Below are positions 43,164 through 52,332 of a stretch of DNA of 64,000 bases, piece after piece. The notes below the pieces were generated by a model. That model searched no databases, was not told the DNA's origin, and saw nothing but the letters and a program-made list of their open reading frames with translations. This DNA is from an uncultured Lachnospiraceae bacterium (GTDB lineage: Bacteria > Bacillota > Clostridia > Lachnospirales > Lachnospiraceae), in contig CANRPO010000009.1 of the NCBI GenBank assembly GCA_947632515.1, positions 1 to 64,000 of the forward strand, given 5' to 3'. The first letter of the stretch is position 1, and each line of letters starts with the position of its first letter. Made by a program: the position numbers and the translations under genes.

Positions 43164-45476
43164 ATGAATCTATATACTTGCGTACTTTTATTCTCCGTCA
43201 GTTTTCTGGTTCTGATACAGGGGATCCAAGTGAAATGGTTCAACAACAGACACAGTAAGCACAACAGCGCTTATTTTGGCATGTGCCTTTCTACCTATGT
43301 GTGGGCGAGCTCGTTAGCCATCATGATGTTCTGCCCGAAGAACCACAGTTTCTTCTATGCGAACGTCAGCGTGCTGGGCGCGGTCAGCTTTGTGATGTAT
43401 GTGCTTGTGTTCATGCTGACTTTCTACGAGGAGTCCGGGGCGTACAGGATGCTCCATGTGCTCTGTCCGGTTCTCGGCGTGGCGATCTGGCTGCTGCGTC
43501 TGGCGGGAAACGGATATATCATGGTCGAGACGGAGTTTGGCCTTTTCTACAAGGACAGGGTGTGCGCGGCCAATTATCTGTTCTATATCTGCATTTTCGT
43601 GATGTGTCTGATCGGTATTTTTGTGCTTGCCTATCACAGGCACAAGACCCGGCTCAAGAGGGAGAGGATCTGTCTGAATCTCTGGATCATTCTGATCGTG
43701 CTGTACAGTGTCGGCGTCAACGGCGTCAGCATGATCAACATGGGGAAGGGCATCGCGACGACGCCTTTCGAGGGCGCGGTCGGCTGCTTGGCCAATCTGA
43801 GTTTCTACTTTATCGCCAGTTATCTGGATATGCTGGAACTGCCCAAGGCAAAGGTGGATTCCTACATCACGACCTATCTGACCACGCCCGTTGTGTTCGT
43901 GGACTACACGGGCAGGATCATCTACTACAATGAGAGTTTCCGCAGATTTTTCCATCTGGAAAATAAAGAGATCCTGGGCACGCGCCAGTTTTACAGCAAT
44001 ATCATCACGGAGCGTTCCGTGGACGAGGCCATCGAGCTGGTGAATTCGGAGCAGCTGTACGAGGGCGCTTTCCCGGCGAAAACTCTGGACGGCGAGAGGA
44101 TGCTTGACATCCGCTATACGGTCATACTGGACCACTTCGGGGAGACGCGCTGCGTCATGAACGTGATCAATGACGTGACGGAGGCGCAGAAACTTCTGGT
44201 GAGTCTGGAGGAGCAGACCGCGCTGGCGGAGGAGAACCGTCTGGAGGCGGAGCGGGCGAATCAGGCGAAGGGCGATTTCCTCGCCAACATGAGCCATGAG
44301 ATCAGAACGCCCATGAACGCCATTATCGGCATGAACGAGATGGTCATGCGGGAGGAGATCTCCCCCAGGGCCGCGCAGTATTCCCAGGACATCTACAACG
44401 CGGGGCAGACCCTTCTCGCGATCATCAACGATATTCTGGACTTCTCGAAGATAGAGTCCGGCAAGATGGAGATCGTTCCCGTGAGTTATGAGCTGGGCTC
44501 GCTGCTCAACGACGTGCTTAACATGGTCAACAAGAAAGTGCATGACAAGGGGCTGGAACTTGTGCCTGTCATCTCGCCTGCCATTCCGCACCAGCTTGTG
44601 GGCGACGAGATCCGCATCCGCCAGATCATCCTGAATCTGGTGAACAACGCGGTCAAGTACACGGACAAGGGCAAAGTGACGCTCAGGGCGGAGCATAAGG
44701 CGCGCGAAGACGGCGGGATCGATCTGTGCATCGCCGTCACGGACACGGGGATCGGCATTCGGGAGGAGGATCTCGACAAACTGTTCAACAGTTTCCAGCG
44801 CGTGGATATGTCTGTCAACCGCAAGGTCGAGGGGACGGGTCTGGGACTGTCCATCACCAAACAGCTCGTGGAGCAAATGAACGGCTCCATACGGGTGGAA
44901 AGCGTCTACGGGCAGGGTTCCACCTTCAGCATCACTCTGCCGCAGGAGGTGGAGGATGAGACGCCCATCGGCGATTTCGCCGGCGCTGCCGCGAAGATGT
45001 ACAAGGACAGGAAGAAGGAGGAAGTCACGTTCACGGCTCCCGACGCGAGGATACTGGCGGTGGATGACAACAAGGTCAATCTGGTAGTGGCGAAGGGGCT
45101 GATCAAGGAGACGAAGATACAGGTCGATTCCGCGCTGAGCGGCGCGGAGGCGTTGGAGAAGATCAGGACGCAGAAATATGATCTGATCCTGTTAGATCAC
45201 ATGATGCCCGGAATGGACGGCATGGAGACGCTGAAAAGAATGCGCGCGCAGGAGGAGAACATGAGCAGGGACGCGGCGGTGATCGCGCTCACGGCCAACG
45301 CGATCTCCGGCTCCAGAGAGTTCTATCTGGCTGCCGGGTTTGACGACTACCTCTCCAAACCGATCAACGCGCAGCGCTACAAGGAGATGCTGCACAAGTA
45401 TCTGCCGCCCGAGCTGGTCCGCACACAGGAGCAGGAGGAGCCGGAGGAGTTTCTGGATATGGGCGCGGGAATCTGA
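43164..45476 (+). CDS. Hybrid sensor histidine kinase, paralogue of the 14.6-kb gene
   Basis: A 770-residue protein with seven membrane helices (residues 1-225), a PAS domain (PVVFVDYTGRIIYYNESFRRFF), a coiled linker rich in Glu/Ala, HisKA with His378 (ANMSHEIRTPMNA), HATPase (NLVNNAVKYT; GTGLGLSIT) and a receiver with Asp678 (LILLDHMMPGMDG). It shares domain order and many exact blocks with the kinase at 14622, including the receiver start ILAVDDNKVNL. Output partner not visible. It ends with a strong terminator before the dcw cluster. Confidence 0.9.
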   Translation: MNLYTCVLLFSVSFLVLIQGIQVKWFNNRHSKHNSAYFGMCLSTYVWASSLAIMMFCPKNHSFFYANVSVLGAVSFVMYVLVFMLTFYEESGAYRMLHVLCPVLGVAIWLLRLAGNGYIMVETEFGLFYKDRVCAANYLFYICIFVMCLIGIFVLAYHRHKTRLKRERICLNLWIILIVLYSVGVNGVSMINMGKGIATTPFEGAVGCLANLSFYFIASYLDMLELPKAKVDSYITTYLTTPVVFVDYTGRIIYYNESFRRFFHLENKEILGTRQFYSNIITERSVDEAIELVNSEQLYEGAFPAKTLDGERMLDIRYTVILDHFGETRCVMNVINDVTEAQKLLVSLEEQTALAEENRLEAERANQAKGDFLANMSHEIRTPMNAIIGMNEMVMREEISPRAAQYSQDIYNAGQTLLAIINDILDFSKIESGKMEIVPVSYELGSLLNDVLNMVNKKVHDKGLELVPVISPAIPHQLVGDEIRIRQIILNLVNNAVKYTDKGKVTLRAEHKAREDGGIDLCIAVTDTGIGIREEDLDKLFNSFQRVDMSVNRKVEGTGLGLSITKQLVEQMNGSIRVESVYGQGSTFSITLPQEVEDETPIGDFAGAAAKMYKDRKKEEVTFTAPDARILAVDDNKVNLVVAKGLIKETKIQVDSALSGAEALEKIRTQKYDLILLDHMMPGMDGMETLKRMRAQEENMSRDAAVIALTANAISGSREFYLAAGFDDYLSKPINAQRYKEMLHKYLPPELVRTQEQEEPEEFLDMGAGI

Positions 45477-45536
45477 GACAAAGGGGCTGATTCTCATGCT
45501 TTAGAAAAGATAATTTCATAGGGTCAGCGCATACAG

Positions 45537-45573
45537 GCGTATGGTACGGCGACGGGAACCATACGCTTTTTTT
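45537..45573 (+). terminator. Terminator before the dcw cluster
   Basis: GCGTATGGT pairs with ACCATACGC over nine pairs, followed by seven T. Confidence 0.9.
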
Positions 45574-45659
45574 GCGCCTTTTTGTCGGATGATTTTTTCA
45601 AAAAAAGCGGTGTTTGCGCTTGCAATATGCGCCTTTATAGTATAAAATAGGTAACAGAG

Positions 45660-45695
45660 TGGTGGAAAGTGGCGGTAAGTGGTTTAAAGTGGAAG
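45660..45695 (+). promoter_or_regulatory. MraZ operator: four 10-bp-spaced boxes
   Basis: TGGTGG, TGGCGG, TGGTTT and TGGAAG start at 45660, 45670, 45680 and 45690, each separated by AAAG or TAAG. This exactly periodic array is the known MraZ autoregulatory site (about one box per helix turn). A TATAGTATAAAA stretch at about 45637-45648 just upstream is the probable -10 region, so MraZ would bind just downstream of the start site. Confidence 0.8.
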
Positions 45696-45789
45696 ATATG
45701 GGACCCGATCACGGTATGCCGCCGCAGACCGTGGCAGACCACTCAGGTGTCAGGAAAGTGTACGGAAGACGCGGACAGGGTGATTGACG

Positions 45790-46221
45790 ATGTTTATGGG
45801 AGAATACAATCACACGATCGACACTAAGGGCAGGCTGATCATTCCTTCAAAGTTCAGAGAGGCGTTGGGAGACACTTTCGTGGTGACAAAGGGGTTGGAT
45901 GGCTGCCTGTTCGTCTATGACAATGAAGAGTGGAAAGCGTTCGAGGAGAAACTGAAGGCCCTGCCGCTCACCAACAAGGACGCCAGAAAATTCGTGAGAT
46001 TCTTTTTGGCGGGAGCGACAGAGGCGGAAGTGGATAAGCAGGGCAGGATCCTCGTGCCCAATGTACTGAGAGAATTTGCGGATCTACAGAAGGACGTGGT
46101 GCTGATCGGCGTTGCCAGCAGAATAGAGATCTGGAGCAGCGAACGTTTCGAGCAGACGGCGTCCTATGACGATATGGACGATATAGCGGAGCACATGGCG
46201 CAGCTCGGACTCGGCATCTAG
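45790..46221 (+). CDS. mraZ: Transcriptional regulator and division/cell-wall protein MraZ
   Basis: About 143 residues with two SpoVT/AbrB-like halves, starting [22 protein letters not shown] and repeating as [17 protein letters not shown]. It forms a ring that binds repeats upstream of its own gene (see the boxes at 45660) and controls the dcw operon. ATG 45790 is the family start; a TTG at 45784 would only add two residues. Confidence 0.96.
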   Translation: MFMGEYNHTIDTKGRLIIPSKFREALGDTFVVTKGLDGCLFVYDNEEWKAFEEKLKALPLTNKDARKFVRFFLAGATEAEVDKQGRILVPNVLREFADLQKDVVLIGVASRIEIWSSERFEQTASYDDMDDIAEHMAQLGLGI

Positions 46222-46260
46222 CTTTGTCCGTAGGGAACGAAGAAGGATACGGAACGCGGA

Positions 46261-47199
46261 ATGGAGTTTAAACATATATCGGTCCTCTTGGAGGAGACGA
46301 TAGAGCAGTTACAGGTCAGGCCGGACGGGATCTATGTGGACGGCACGCTGGGAGGCGGCGGGCATTCTTATCACATCGCCTCCAAACTGACTGAAAAGGG
46401 CAGACTGATCGGCATCGATCAGGATGGAACAGCCATTGAGGCGGCGGCCGTCAGACTGAAACCCTATGGGGACAGGATCACGCTGATCCGCGACAACTAT
46501 CGCAATGCCGGACAGGCGCTCATGCGGCTGGGCATAGAGCGCGTGGACGGCATATTGCTGGATCTGGGGGTGTCCTCCTATCAGCTTGACAATGCGGAGA
46601 GAGGGTTTTCCTACAAATATGACACGCCGCTCGATATGCGCATGGACTTGCGGCAGACGACCACCGCGGCGGATATTCTGAACGGTTACGGCGAGATGGA
46701 ATTGTACCGTGTCATCAGGGACTACGGGGAAGAGCAGTTTGCCAAGAACATTGCCAGGCATATCGTGAACGCGAGGAAGGACAAGCCCATAGAGACGACG
46801 GGAGAGCTGAACGAGATCATCAAAGCGGCGATCCCGGCGAAGATGCGGGCCGGGGGAGGACATCCGTCCAAGAGAACTTTTCAGGCGATCAGGATAGAGT
46901 GCAACAGGGAGCTGGAGGTATTGGGAGAATCGCTGGATGAACTGATCGGCCTGCTGAATCCGGGAGGAAGGCTCTGTATCATCACCTTTCATTCTCTGGA
47001 AGACCGGATCGTCAAGACGGCTTTTCGGAGAAATGAAAACCCGTGCACTTGTCCGCCGGATTTTCCGGTGTGCGTGTGCGGACAAGTCTCCAGGGGCAGA
47101 GTGGTCACGAGAAAACCGATTCTGCCGACGGCGGAGGAGATCGCGGCGAACAGGAGAGCCAAAAGCGCAAAATTGAGAGTGTTTGAGAGGGGAAAGTAA
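46261..47199 (+). CDS. rsmH: 16S rRNA (cytosine-1402-N4) methyltransferase
   Basis: A 312-residue protein with the N-terminal [25 protein letters not shown]-binding motif, [12 protein letters not shown] and [18 protein letters not shown]. It has the usual length and position directly after mraZ in the dcw cluster. Confidence 0.97.
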   Translation: MEFKHISVLLEETIEQLQVRPDGIYVDGTLGGGGHSYHIASKLTEKGRLIGIDQDGTAIEAAAVRLKPYGDRITLIRDNYRNAGQALMRLGIERVDGILLDLGVSSYQLDNAERGFSYKYDTPLDMRMDLRQTTTAADILNGYGEMELYRVIRDYGEEQFAKNIARHIVNARKDKPIETTGELNEIIKAAIPAKMRAGGGHPSKRTFQAIRIECNRELEVLGESLDELIGLLNPGGRLCIITFHSLEDRIVKTAFRRNENPCTCPPDFPVCVCGQVSRGRVVTRKPILPTAEEIAANRRAKSAKLRVFERGK

Positions 47200-47204
47200 A
47201 AGCG

Positions 47205-47690
47205 ATGGCGACAATGCAGGGGGAAACAAGAAGAAGACGCACGGCGGCCGGCAGAGGGCAGACGTATGTGTACGGCAATGCGGTCAGAAAGCTTGACGTG
47301 ACACGGGAGATCGAGAAGAAACCGGTTAGAAAACTCAGCCGGACAGCGCGCAAGAACAGGGAGCGCGCGAAATACATGAGCGCGGGGTATGTGTTGTTCC
47401 TGAGCGCGGCGCTTGCGGTGACGGGGATCATACTGACGGGATATATCGGTCTGCAGTCTGACATAACGAACAGCGTACAGCATATCTCCACGCTGGAGAA
47501 ACAGCTGAATGATTTAAAGCTTGCAAATGATGAGGAATATAGTAGAATAACAAGTAGTGTAAATTTGGAAGAGATCAAAAGAATCGCGATCCAGGAGCTG
47601 GGAATGCAGTATGCGGGCGAGGGGCAGATCGTCTCCTTCGCAAGCGAGAACAACGACTATGTAAAACAGATGGCTGACATTCCGAAGTAG
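47205..47690 (+). CDS. ftsL: FtsL-like division protein
   Basis: A 161-residue bitopic protein: a basic cytoplasmic part of about 65 residues, one membrane helix (AGYVLFLSAALAVTGIILTGYI) and an extracellular coiled coil (SVQHISTLEKQLNDLKLANDEE). Sequence conservation in this family is low, so the assignment rests on shape and on its place between rsmH and ftsI. It would join FtsB/DivIC and the septal PBP in the divisome. Confidence 0.75.
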   Translation: MATMQGETRRRRTAAGRGQTYVYGNAVRKLDVTREIEKKPVRKLSRTARKNRERAKYMSAGYVLFLSAALAVTGIILTGYIGLQSDITNSVQHISTLEKQLNDLKLANDEEYSRITSSVNLEEIKRIAIQELGMQYAGEGQIVSFASENNDYVKQMADIPK

Positions 47691-47758
47691 AGCGGTCAGG
47701 CGTGATGTAAGCGGGTGAGTATTTGAGCGGTCGTCGGATGGAGGGCGGGAGCCCTGTC

Positions 47759-50020
47759 ATGAAATTTACTATGAAAATGCAAAAGAAATTGCTGATACTG
47801 TTTCTCGGTATCCTGTTGGCTTTTGCAGGGCTCAGTTTCCAGCTGTACCTGATCACAAGGGACAATGGAGAAGAGTATAAAAAACAGGTATTGTCGCAGC
47901 AGGAGTACGACTCAACGACAATACCTTTTAAGCGTGGAGAGATCGTCGATTCCAACGGCACGATCCTGGCGGTCAGCAACAAAGTCTACAATGTCATACT
48001 GGACACGAAGATCTTACTGCAGAAAGAAGAGAATGTGGAACCTACGCTGACCGCGCTTAGGAAGTGTTTCAACATTGATACGAGCGAGGTGCGAAACTAC
48101 ATTGCCACGCATCCCGAATCCTCTTACTATGTGATGGCGAAACGGCAGGAGTACGAGAAAGTCAGCGCTTTTCAGGAGATGGACAACGATCCTGAGACGG
48201 GGAGCGCGATCGCCGGCGTCTGGTTTGAGAGCGAGTATAAGAGAGAGTACCCGAACGGCACGCTGGCCTGCGACGTGATCGGCTTTACGACCAGCGACAA
48301 TCAGGGGACTTACGGGCTGGAGGAGTATTATAACGACACGCTCAGCGGCGTCAATGGCAGAGAGTACGGCTATTTAAACGAAGATTCGGCTTTGGAGCGC
48401 ACCACCATCGCTGCGCAGGACGGCTGCAATCTGCAGCTCAGCATCGACGCCAATATCCAGAGCATCGTGGAGAAGTACCTGAAAGAGTACAACGAGGATT
48501 ACAAGGATAATTACAGGCCGGGCAACGGCGCGGAGAACGTGGGCTGTATCATCATGGAGGCCGATACGGGAAGAGTGCTCGCCATGGCCAGCTACCCGTC
48601 TTTCGATCTGAACGACACGAGAAATACCGAGTATCTGCTCGGTATGCCGCTCGTGGACGACAAGGGCAGCCGCACGGGCGAGTATGTGACGCAGGAGATT
48701 CTGGACGAGATGGACGACGCCGCCATGTACCAGCAGCTCAACGCGCTGTGGAAGAATTATTGTATCGTGGAACCCTATGAGCCGGGTTCCGTGGCGAAAC
48801 CTTTTACGGTGGCGGCGGCGCTCGACAGCGGCGCGATCAACGGAGACGAATCCTTCTACTGCGACGGCGGTCTGGTGGTGGTGGAGGGCGAGAAACCCAT
48901 CAAGTGCCACCAGACATACGGCGACGGCCTGATCACGGTGCAGCAGGGCATCGAGCGCTCCTGCAACGTGGTGCTGATGAACGTGGCCTTTAAGCTGGGC
49001 AAGAACCGGATGGTGGACTACCAGCATCTGTTTAATTTCGGCCTGAAGACGAACATCGATCTGGCGGGCGAGGCGCGGACGGTGACGATGGTCTACAACA
49101 AGGACACCATGCGGATCACGGAGCTGGCGACCAATTCTTTCGGACAAGGTTTCAACGCCACGATGATCCAGATGATCACCGGATTTTGCTCGCTGATCAA
49201 CGGCGGGTACTATTACGAGCCCCATGTGGTCGATAAGATCACCACGGCGGACGGCGCGACCCTGGAGAATATCCAGCCGAGAGTCCTGAAACAGACGATC
49301 TCCCAGTCCACCAGCGACACGATCAGAGAGTTCTGCAACACGGTTGTGACCGGGGAAAAAGGGACGGGCAAGACGGCGAGACCGGCGGGCTATATGATCG
49401 GGGGCAAGACGGGTACGGCGGAGACGCTGCCCCGAGGCAACAATGAGTACGTCGTCTCCTTTATGGGGTACGCGCCCGCGGACGATCCGCAGATCGTCAT
49501 CTATGTGGTGGTAGACAGACCCAACGTGTGGCTGCAGGACGACGCGAAACACGCCACCGGGATTGTCAGGAAGGTGCTGACGGAGGTGCTGCCCTATCTG
49601 AATATCTTCATGACGGAGGAGTTAAGCGACAAGGAGCGGGAGGAACTGGAGGAGCTGCAGATCCAGCTGAAGATGCCCGCAGATACGGACGAAGAGCAGG
49701 CCTTGGACGAGGAGGGCAACCCGATCCAACCGGAGGACGGGATGGAAGACGGCGATGGAGAAAATACGGACGAGGACGAGGGCGAGAGCGAGGAAGACAG
49801 GGAACAGCGCGAAGTCTGGAAGACTTTTCCGACAGATCCCGAAACCGGCTATCTGAAAGATCCTGCAACGGGCTATCTGTACGACCCCGAGACGGGAACG
49901 CAGATGTACGGCGGCAGCATGATCGAGGAGGAAGAGAAGGACGGCGAAGAGAACGGCGATTCGGAAGACGGGACAGCGGAAGGCGATCCCGCAAAAGATG
50001 AAGCTGAGAAAACAGAATAG
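47759..50020 (+). CDS. ftsI: Class B penicillin-binding protein (septal, FtsI/PBP2-like)
   Basis: About 753 residues. One N-terminal membrane helix is followed by a PBP dimerisation domain (YKREYPNGTLACDVIGF) and a transpeptidase domain with the three active-site motifs: SVAK (Ser344, Lys347), S401-C-N403 and K550-TGT. There are no PASTA domains. Instead, the last 100 residues are strongly acidic (DGDGENTDEDEGESEED) with repeats of a DPxTGYL type (DPETGYL, DPATGYLYDPETG) near the end. The start is ATG 47759 after GGGAGCCCTGTC. It is intact, unlike the second PBP gene next to it. Confidence 0.9.
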   Translation: MKFTMKMQKKLLILFLGILLAFAGLSFQLYLITRDNGEEYKKQVLSQQEYDSTTIPFKRGEIVDSNGTILAVSNKVYNVILDTKILLQKEENVEPTLTALRKCFNIDTSEVRNYIATHPESSYYVMAKRQEYEKVSAFQEMDNDPETGSAIAGVWFESEYKREYPNGTLACDVIGFTTSDNQGTYGLEEYYNDTLSGVNGREYGYLNEDSALERTTIAAQDGCNLQLSIDANIQSIVEKYLKEYNEDYKDNYRPGNGAENVGCIIMEADTGRVLAMASYPSFDLNDTRNTEYLLGMPLVDDKGSRTGEYVTQEILDEMDDAAMYQQLNALWKNYCIVEPYEPGSVAKPFTVAAALDSGAINGDESFYCDGGLVVVEGEKPIKCHQTYGDGLITVQQGIERSCNVVLMNVAFKLGKNRMVDYQHLFNFGLKTNIDLAGEARTVTMVYNKDTMRITELATNSFGQGFNATMIQMITGFCSLINGGYYYEPHVVDKITTADGATLENIQPRVLKQTISQSTSDTIREFCNTVVTGEKGTGKTARPAGYMIGGKTGTAETLPRGNNEYVVSFMGYAPADDPQIVIYVVVDRPNVWLQDDAKHATGIVRKVLTEVLPYLNIFMTEELSDKEREELEELQIQLKMPADTDEEQALDEEGNPIQPEDGMEDGDGENTDEDEGESEEDREQREVWKTFPTDPETGYLKDPATGYLYDPETGTQMYGGSMIEEEEKDGEENGDSEDGTAEGDPAKDEAEKTE

Positions 50021-50031
50021 ATAAAATAAGA

Positions 50032-50080
50032 ATAACCTCATCAAATCGGTAATAAATTATACCAATACCTTTTTGTGAGG
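50032..50080 (+). other. Hairpin hiding the ribosome site of the second PBP gene
   Basis: AACCTCA pairs with TGAGGTT, with an inner GGTAAT/ATTATACC stem. The GAGG that serves as ribosome site for the ATG at 50089 lies in the right arm, so folding would reduce translation of the second PBP. Confidence 0.4.
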
Positions 50081-50088
50081 TTTTCTGT

Positions 50089-51210
50089 ATGATGGATGAG
50101 ACGCCGCATCAGCACAAAACATATCACAGGAATAAGACCGTGACGGTGATGTTCCTCATCCTGCTTGTGTTTGCTGTGTTGATGGGGAGACTTGTATATC
50201 TGATGGTCTTTCGGTCGGAGTATTACACGATGCGGGCGAAACAACTGCACGAGCGGGAACGCAGCATCAAGGCGGCCAGAGGGCGGATCATAGACGCGGG
50301 CGGCAAGATCCTCGCCGACAACAAGACGGTGTGCACCATCTCGGTCATTCACAGTCAGATCGAAGATCAGGAGAAAGTGATCGCCGTGCTCTGCAAGGAG
50401 CTGGGACTGTCGGAGGAGTATGTCAGAAAAAGAGTGGAGAAATATTCCTCCATCGAGAAGATCAAGAGTAATGTGGATAAGAGCGTGGGCGACGCGATCA
50501 GGGCATACGATCTGGCGGGCGTAAAAGTGGACGAGGACTATAAGCGATATTATCCTTACGATTCGCTGGGCTCGAAGGTGCTCGGGTTCACCGGAGGGGA
50601 CAATCAGGGCATTATCGGACTGGAAGTGATCTATGAGGAATATTTGCAGGGAGAAGCGGGAACCATCTTGACGGTTACGGACGCCAAAGGAGTGGAAGTC
50701 GCTGAGGCGGGTGAGGAGCGTGTGGAGCCTGTCGAGGGAAAAGACCTGTATATCAGCATGGACATGAATATTCAAAGCTATGCCACGCAGCTCGCCTTAC
50801 AGACGATGGAGACAAAACAGGCGGACAGCGTCTCTATCCTCGTGATGAATCCGCAAAACGGCGAGATCCTCGCCATGGTGAACGTGCCTGAGTTCAACTT
50901 GAACGATCCCTACACATTGCCCGACGGTGTGGGCGGCGATGGGCTGAGCGAGGAGAAAAAGCAGGAGCTTTTGAACGGTATGTGGCGCAACGGCTGCATC
51001 AACGATACCTATGAGCCGGGCTCCACGTTCAAGATCATCACGGCGGCGGCCGGACTCGAATCCGGCTCGGTCAAGCCCACGGACACCTTCAACTGTCCGG
51101 GCTATATTATGGTGGAGGATCGAAGGATCAGATGTCACAAGGTGGGCGGGCACGGCACGGAGGACTTCGTGCAGGGAACGATGAACTCCTGCAAGCAGAA
51201 AGTTATGTAA
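50089..51210 (+). pseudogene. spoVD: Class B PBP (SpoVD-like) interrupted by a mobile element
   Basis: Only 373 residues of a protein that should be about 600-750. It has an N-terminal membrane helix, an RAARGRI-type PBP dimer domain (IKAARGRIIDAGGKILADN) and the start of the transpeptidase domain with STFK (Ser312, Lys315). The frame follows the family up to GTMNSC, where the second active-site motif S-x-N should be completed. Ser367 and Cys368 are present, but the next codon is AAG (Lys) instead of AAY (Asn), and the protein ends five codons later. The KTG motif and C-terminus are missing. The position after ftsI and the strong similarity to lachnospiral 'SpoVD' proteins from memory suggest a sporulation PBP, but a vegetative role cannot be excluded. 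Confidence 0.8.
51186..51196. other. Left attachment junction in the PBP S-C-N codons
   Basis: The chromosomal side ends in CTCCTGCAA. The same nine bases encode S-C-N in the intact first PBP (48958-48966), which shows what the target core should look like. The next base (G, 51195) turns Asn into Lys. The core direct repeat at the right end cannot be checked because it lies beyond the window. Confidence 0.55.
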
Positions 51211-51247
51211 TATAGAGCAAAGTAAAAAAGTAGATATGATCCATTTG

Positions 51248-51272
51248 AGAACCGTTTTGCGGTTCTTTTTTT
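51248..51272 (+). terminator. Terminator at the left end of the element
   Basis: AGAACCG pairs with CGGTTCT around TTTTG, followed by seven T. It stops transcription entering from the dcw operon. Confidence 0.85.
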
Positions 51273-51298
51273 GTTCCTTTTGGTTGGACAAGTATAGT
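51271..51298 (+). promoter_or_regulatory. Possible promoter of the parA region
   Basis: TTGTTC at 51271, 16 bases, TATAGT at 51293; a run of TATAGTATAT follows. Confidence 0.4.
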
Positions 51299-51356
51299 AT
51301 ATCACAGATGAAAGAAGTTTTGAATGGAGACTTCCGGTGTATGGGAGGTGAGAAAA

Positions 51357-51500
51357 ATGCTGATGCATATCATAGCGGTATTACTGTTTTTACCCGGCAG
51401 TATCATTGCCGTTGCTAACGCAATACGAGATGATCCGCCAATGACTATTTCAGAGAAAACTGTCAGTGCAAAAAACAGAAAGAAAAAACGGAACCGGTAA
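51357..51500 (+). CDS. Small membrane peptide, 47 aa
   Basis: A short gene with an excellent ribosome site (GGGAGGTGAG). The product starts MLMHIIAVLLFLPGSIIAVANA, one membrane helix, followed by a polar, lysine/arginine-rich tail ending KNRKKKRNR. I do not recognise it. It precedes parA by 29 bases and is probably cotranscribed. It might be a membrane anchor or a small toxin-like peptide, which is a guess from shape only. Confidence 0.55.
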   Translation: MLMHIIAVLLFLPGSIIAVANAIRDDPPMTISEKTVSAKNRKKKRNR

Positions 51501-51529
51501 AATTGTAATAATTTATGGAGGAAATTATT

Positions 51530-52327
51530 ATGTGTAAAATTATCGCGATTGCAAATCAAAAAGGCGGGGTCGGAAAGACCACGACGGCCATCAATCTCGG
51601 CATCGGACTGACTAATAAAGGCAACCGGGTTCTTCTGGTCGATTTAGATCCACAGGGAAACGCAACACAGGGACTTGGTTTTGATGCGGATTGCCTTGAT
51701 ACTACTATATCTACGATTTTGAGAAAAATAATCAATAAGGACTATGCGTTTACGCATGATTTCGGTATATTGCGGCATGAAGAAGGACTCGATCTCATGC
51801 CGGCTAATATTGAGTTGTCTGTTTTGGAAACGGAGATTATCTCTCTGTTTTTCGGCAGAGAAAAGATACTGAAGACATATTTGGATATGATCCGCACGGA
51901 ATATGATTATATTCTAATTGACTGTATGCCTTCGCTCAATCTTATAGCGATCAATGCGCTGGTGGCTGCAGATGAAGTTATCATTCCGCTGCACGCACAG
52001 TATTACAGTGTGCGCGGCTTGGAACAGCTCCTGCAGACGATCAGCTCTGTGAGATCTAACGGATTGAATGAAACGCTCAGCATAGCGGGAATTTTGTATA
52101 CATGCGTCAATGACAGAACGACCTCGTTTCGTGACGTGCAAAAAATTTTAAAGGATGCATATGGCGCTAACGTCAAAATATATGATAATTACATACCGCG
52201 CAGCGTCAAGGCTGAAGAGGCTCCTTCGTATGGCAAAAGTATTTATGAATATGATCTGTCGGGCAAAGTATCCTGTGCCTACGGCAAATTCACGGATGAG
52301 TTTTTGACCATGCATACAGGGAGGTGA
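51530..52327 (+). CDS. parA: ParA-family partition ATPase
   Basis: A 265-residue deviant-Walker ATPase: KGGVGKTTTAINLG with catalytic Lys16 and signature Lys near residue 11, LLVDLDPQGNATQGLG, and DYILIDCMPSLNLIAINAL. It would segregate or stabilise the element, most likely with the protein encoded next, whose gene overlaps its stop. The start is ATG 51530, eight bases after GGAGGA; ATG 51515 overlaps that site. Confidence 0.92.
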   Translation: MCKIIAIANQKGGVGKTTTAINLGIGLTNKGNRVLLVDLDPQGNATQGLGFDADCLDTTISTILRKIINKDYAFTHDFGILRHEEGLDLMPANIELSVLETEIISLFFGREKILKTYLDMIRTEYDYILIDCMPSLNLIAINALVAADEVIIPLHAQYYSVRGLEQLLQTISSVRSNGLNETLSIAGILYTCVNDRTTSFRDVQKILKDAYGANVKIYDNYIPRSVKAEEAPSYGKSIYEYDLSGKVSCAYGKFTDEFLTMHTGR

Positions 52328-52332
52328 TTCTG

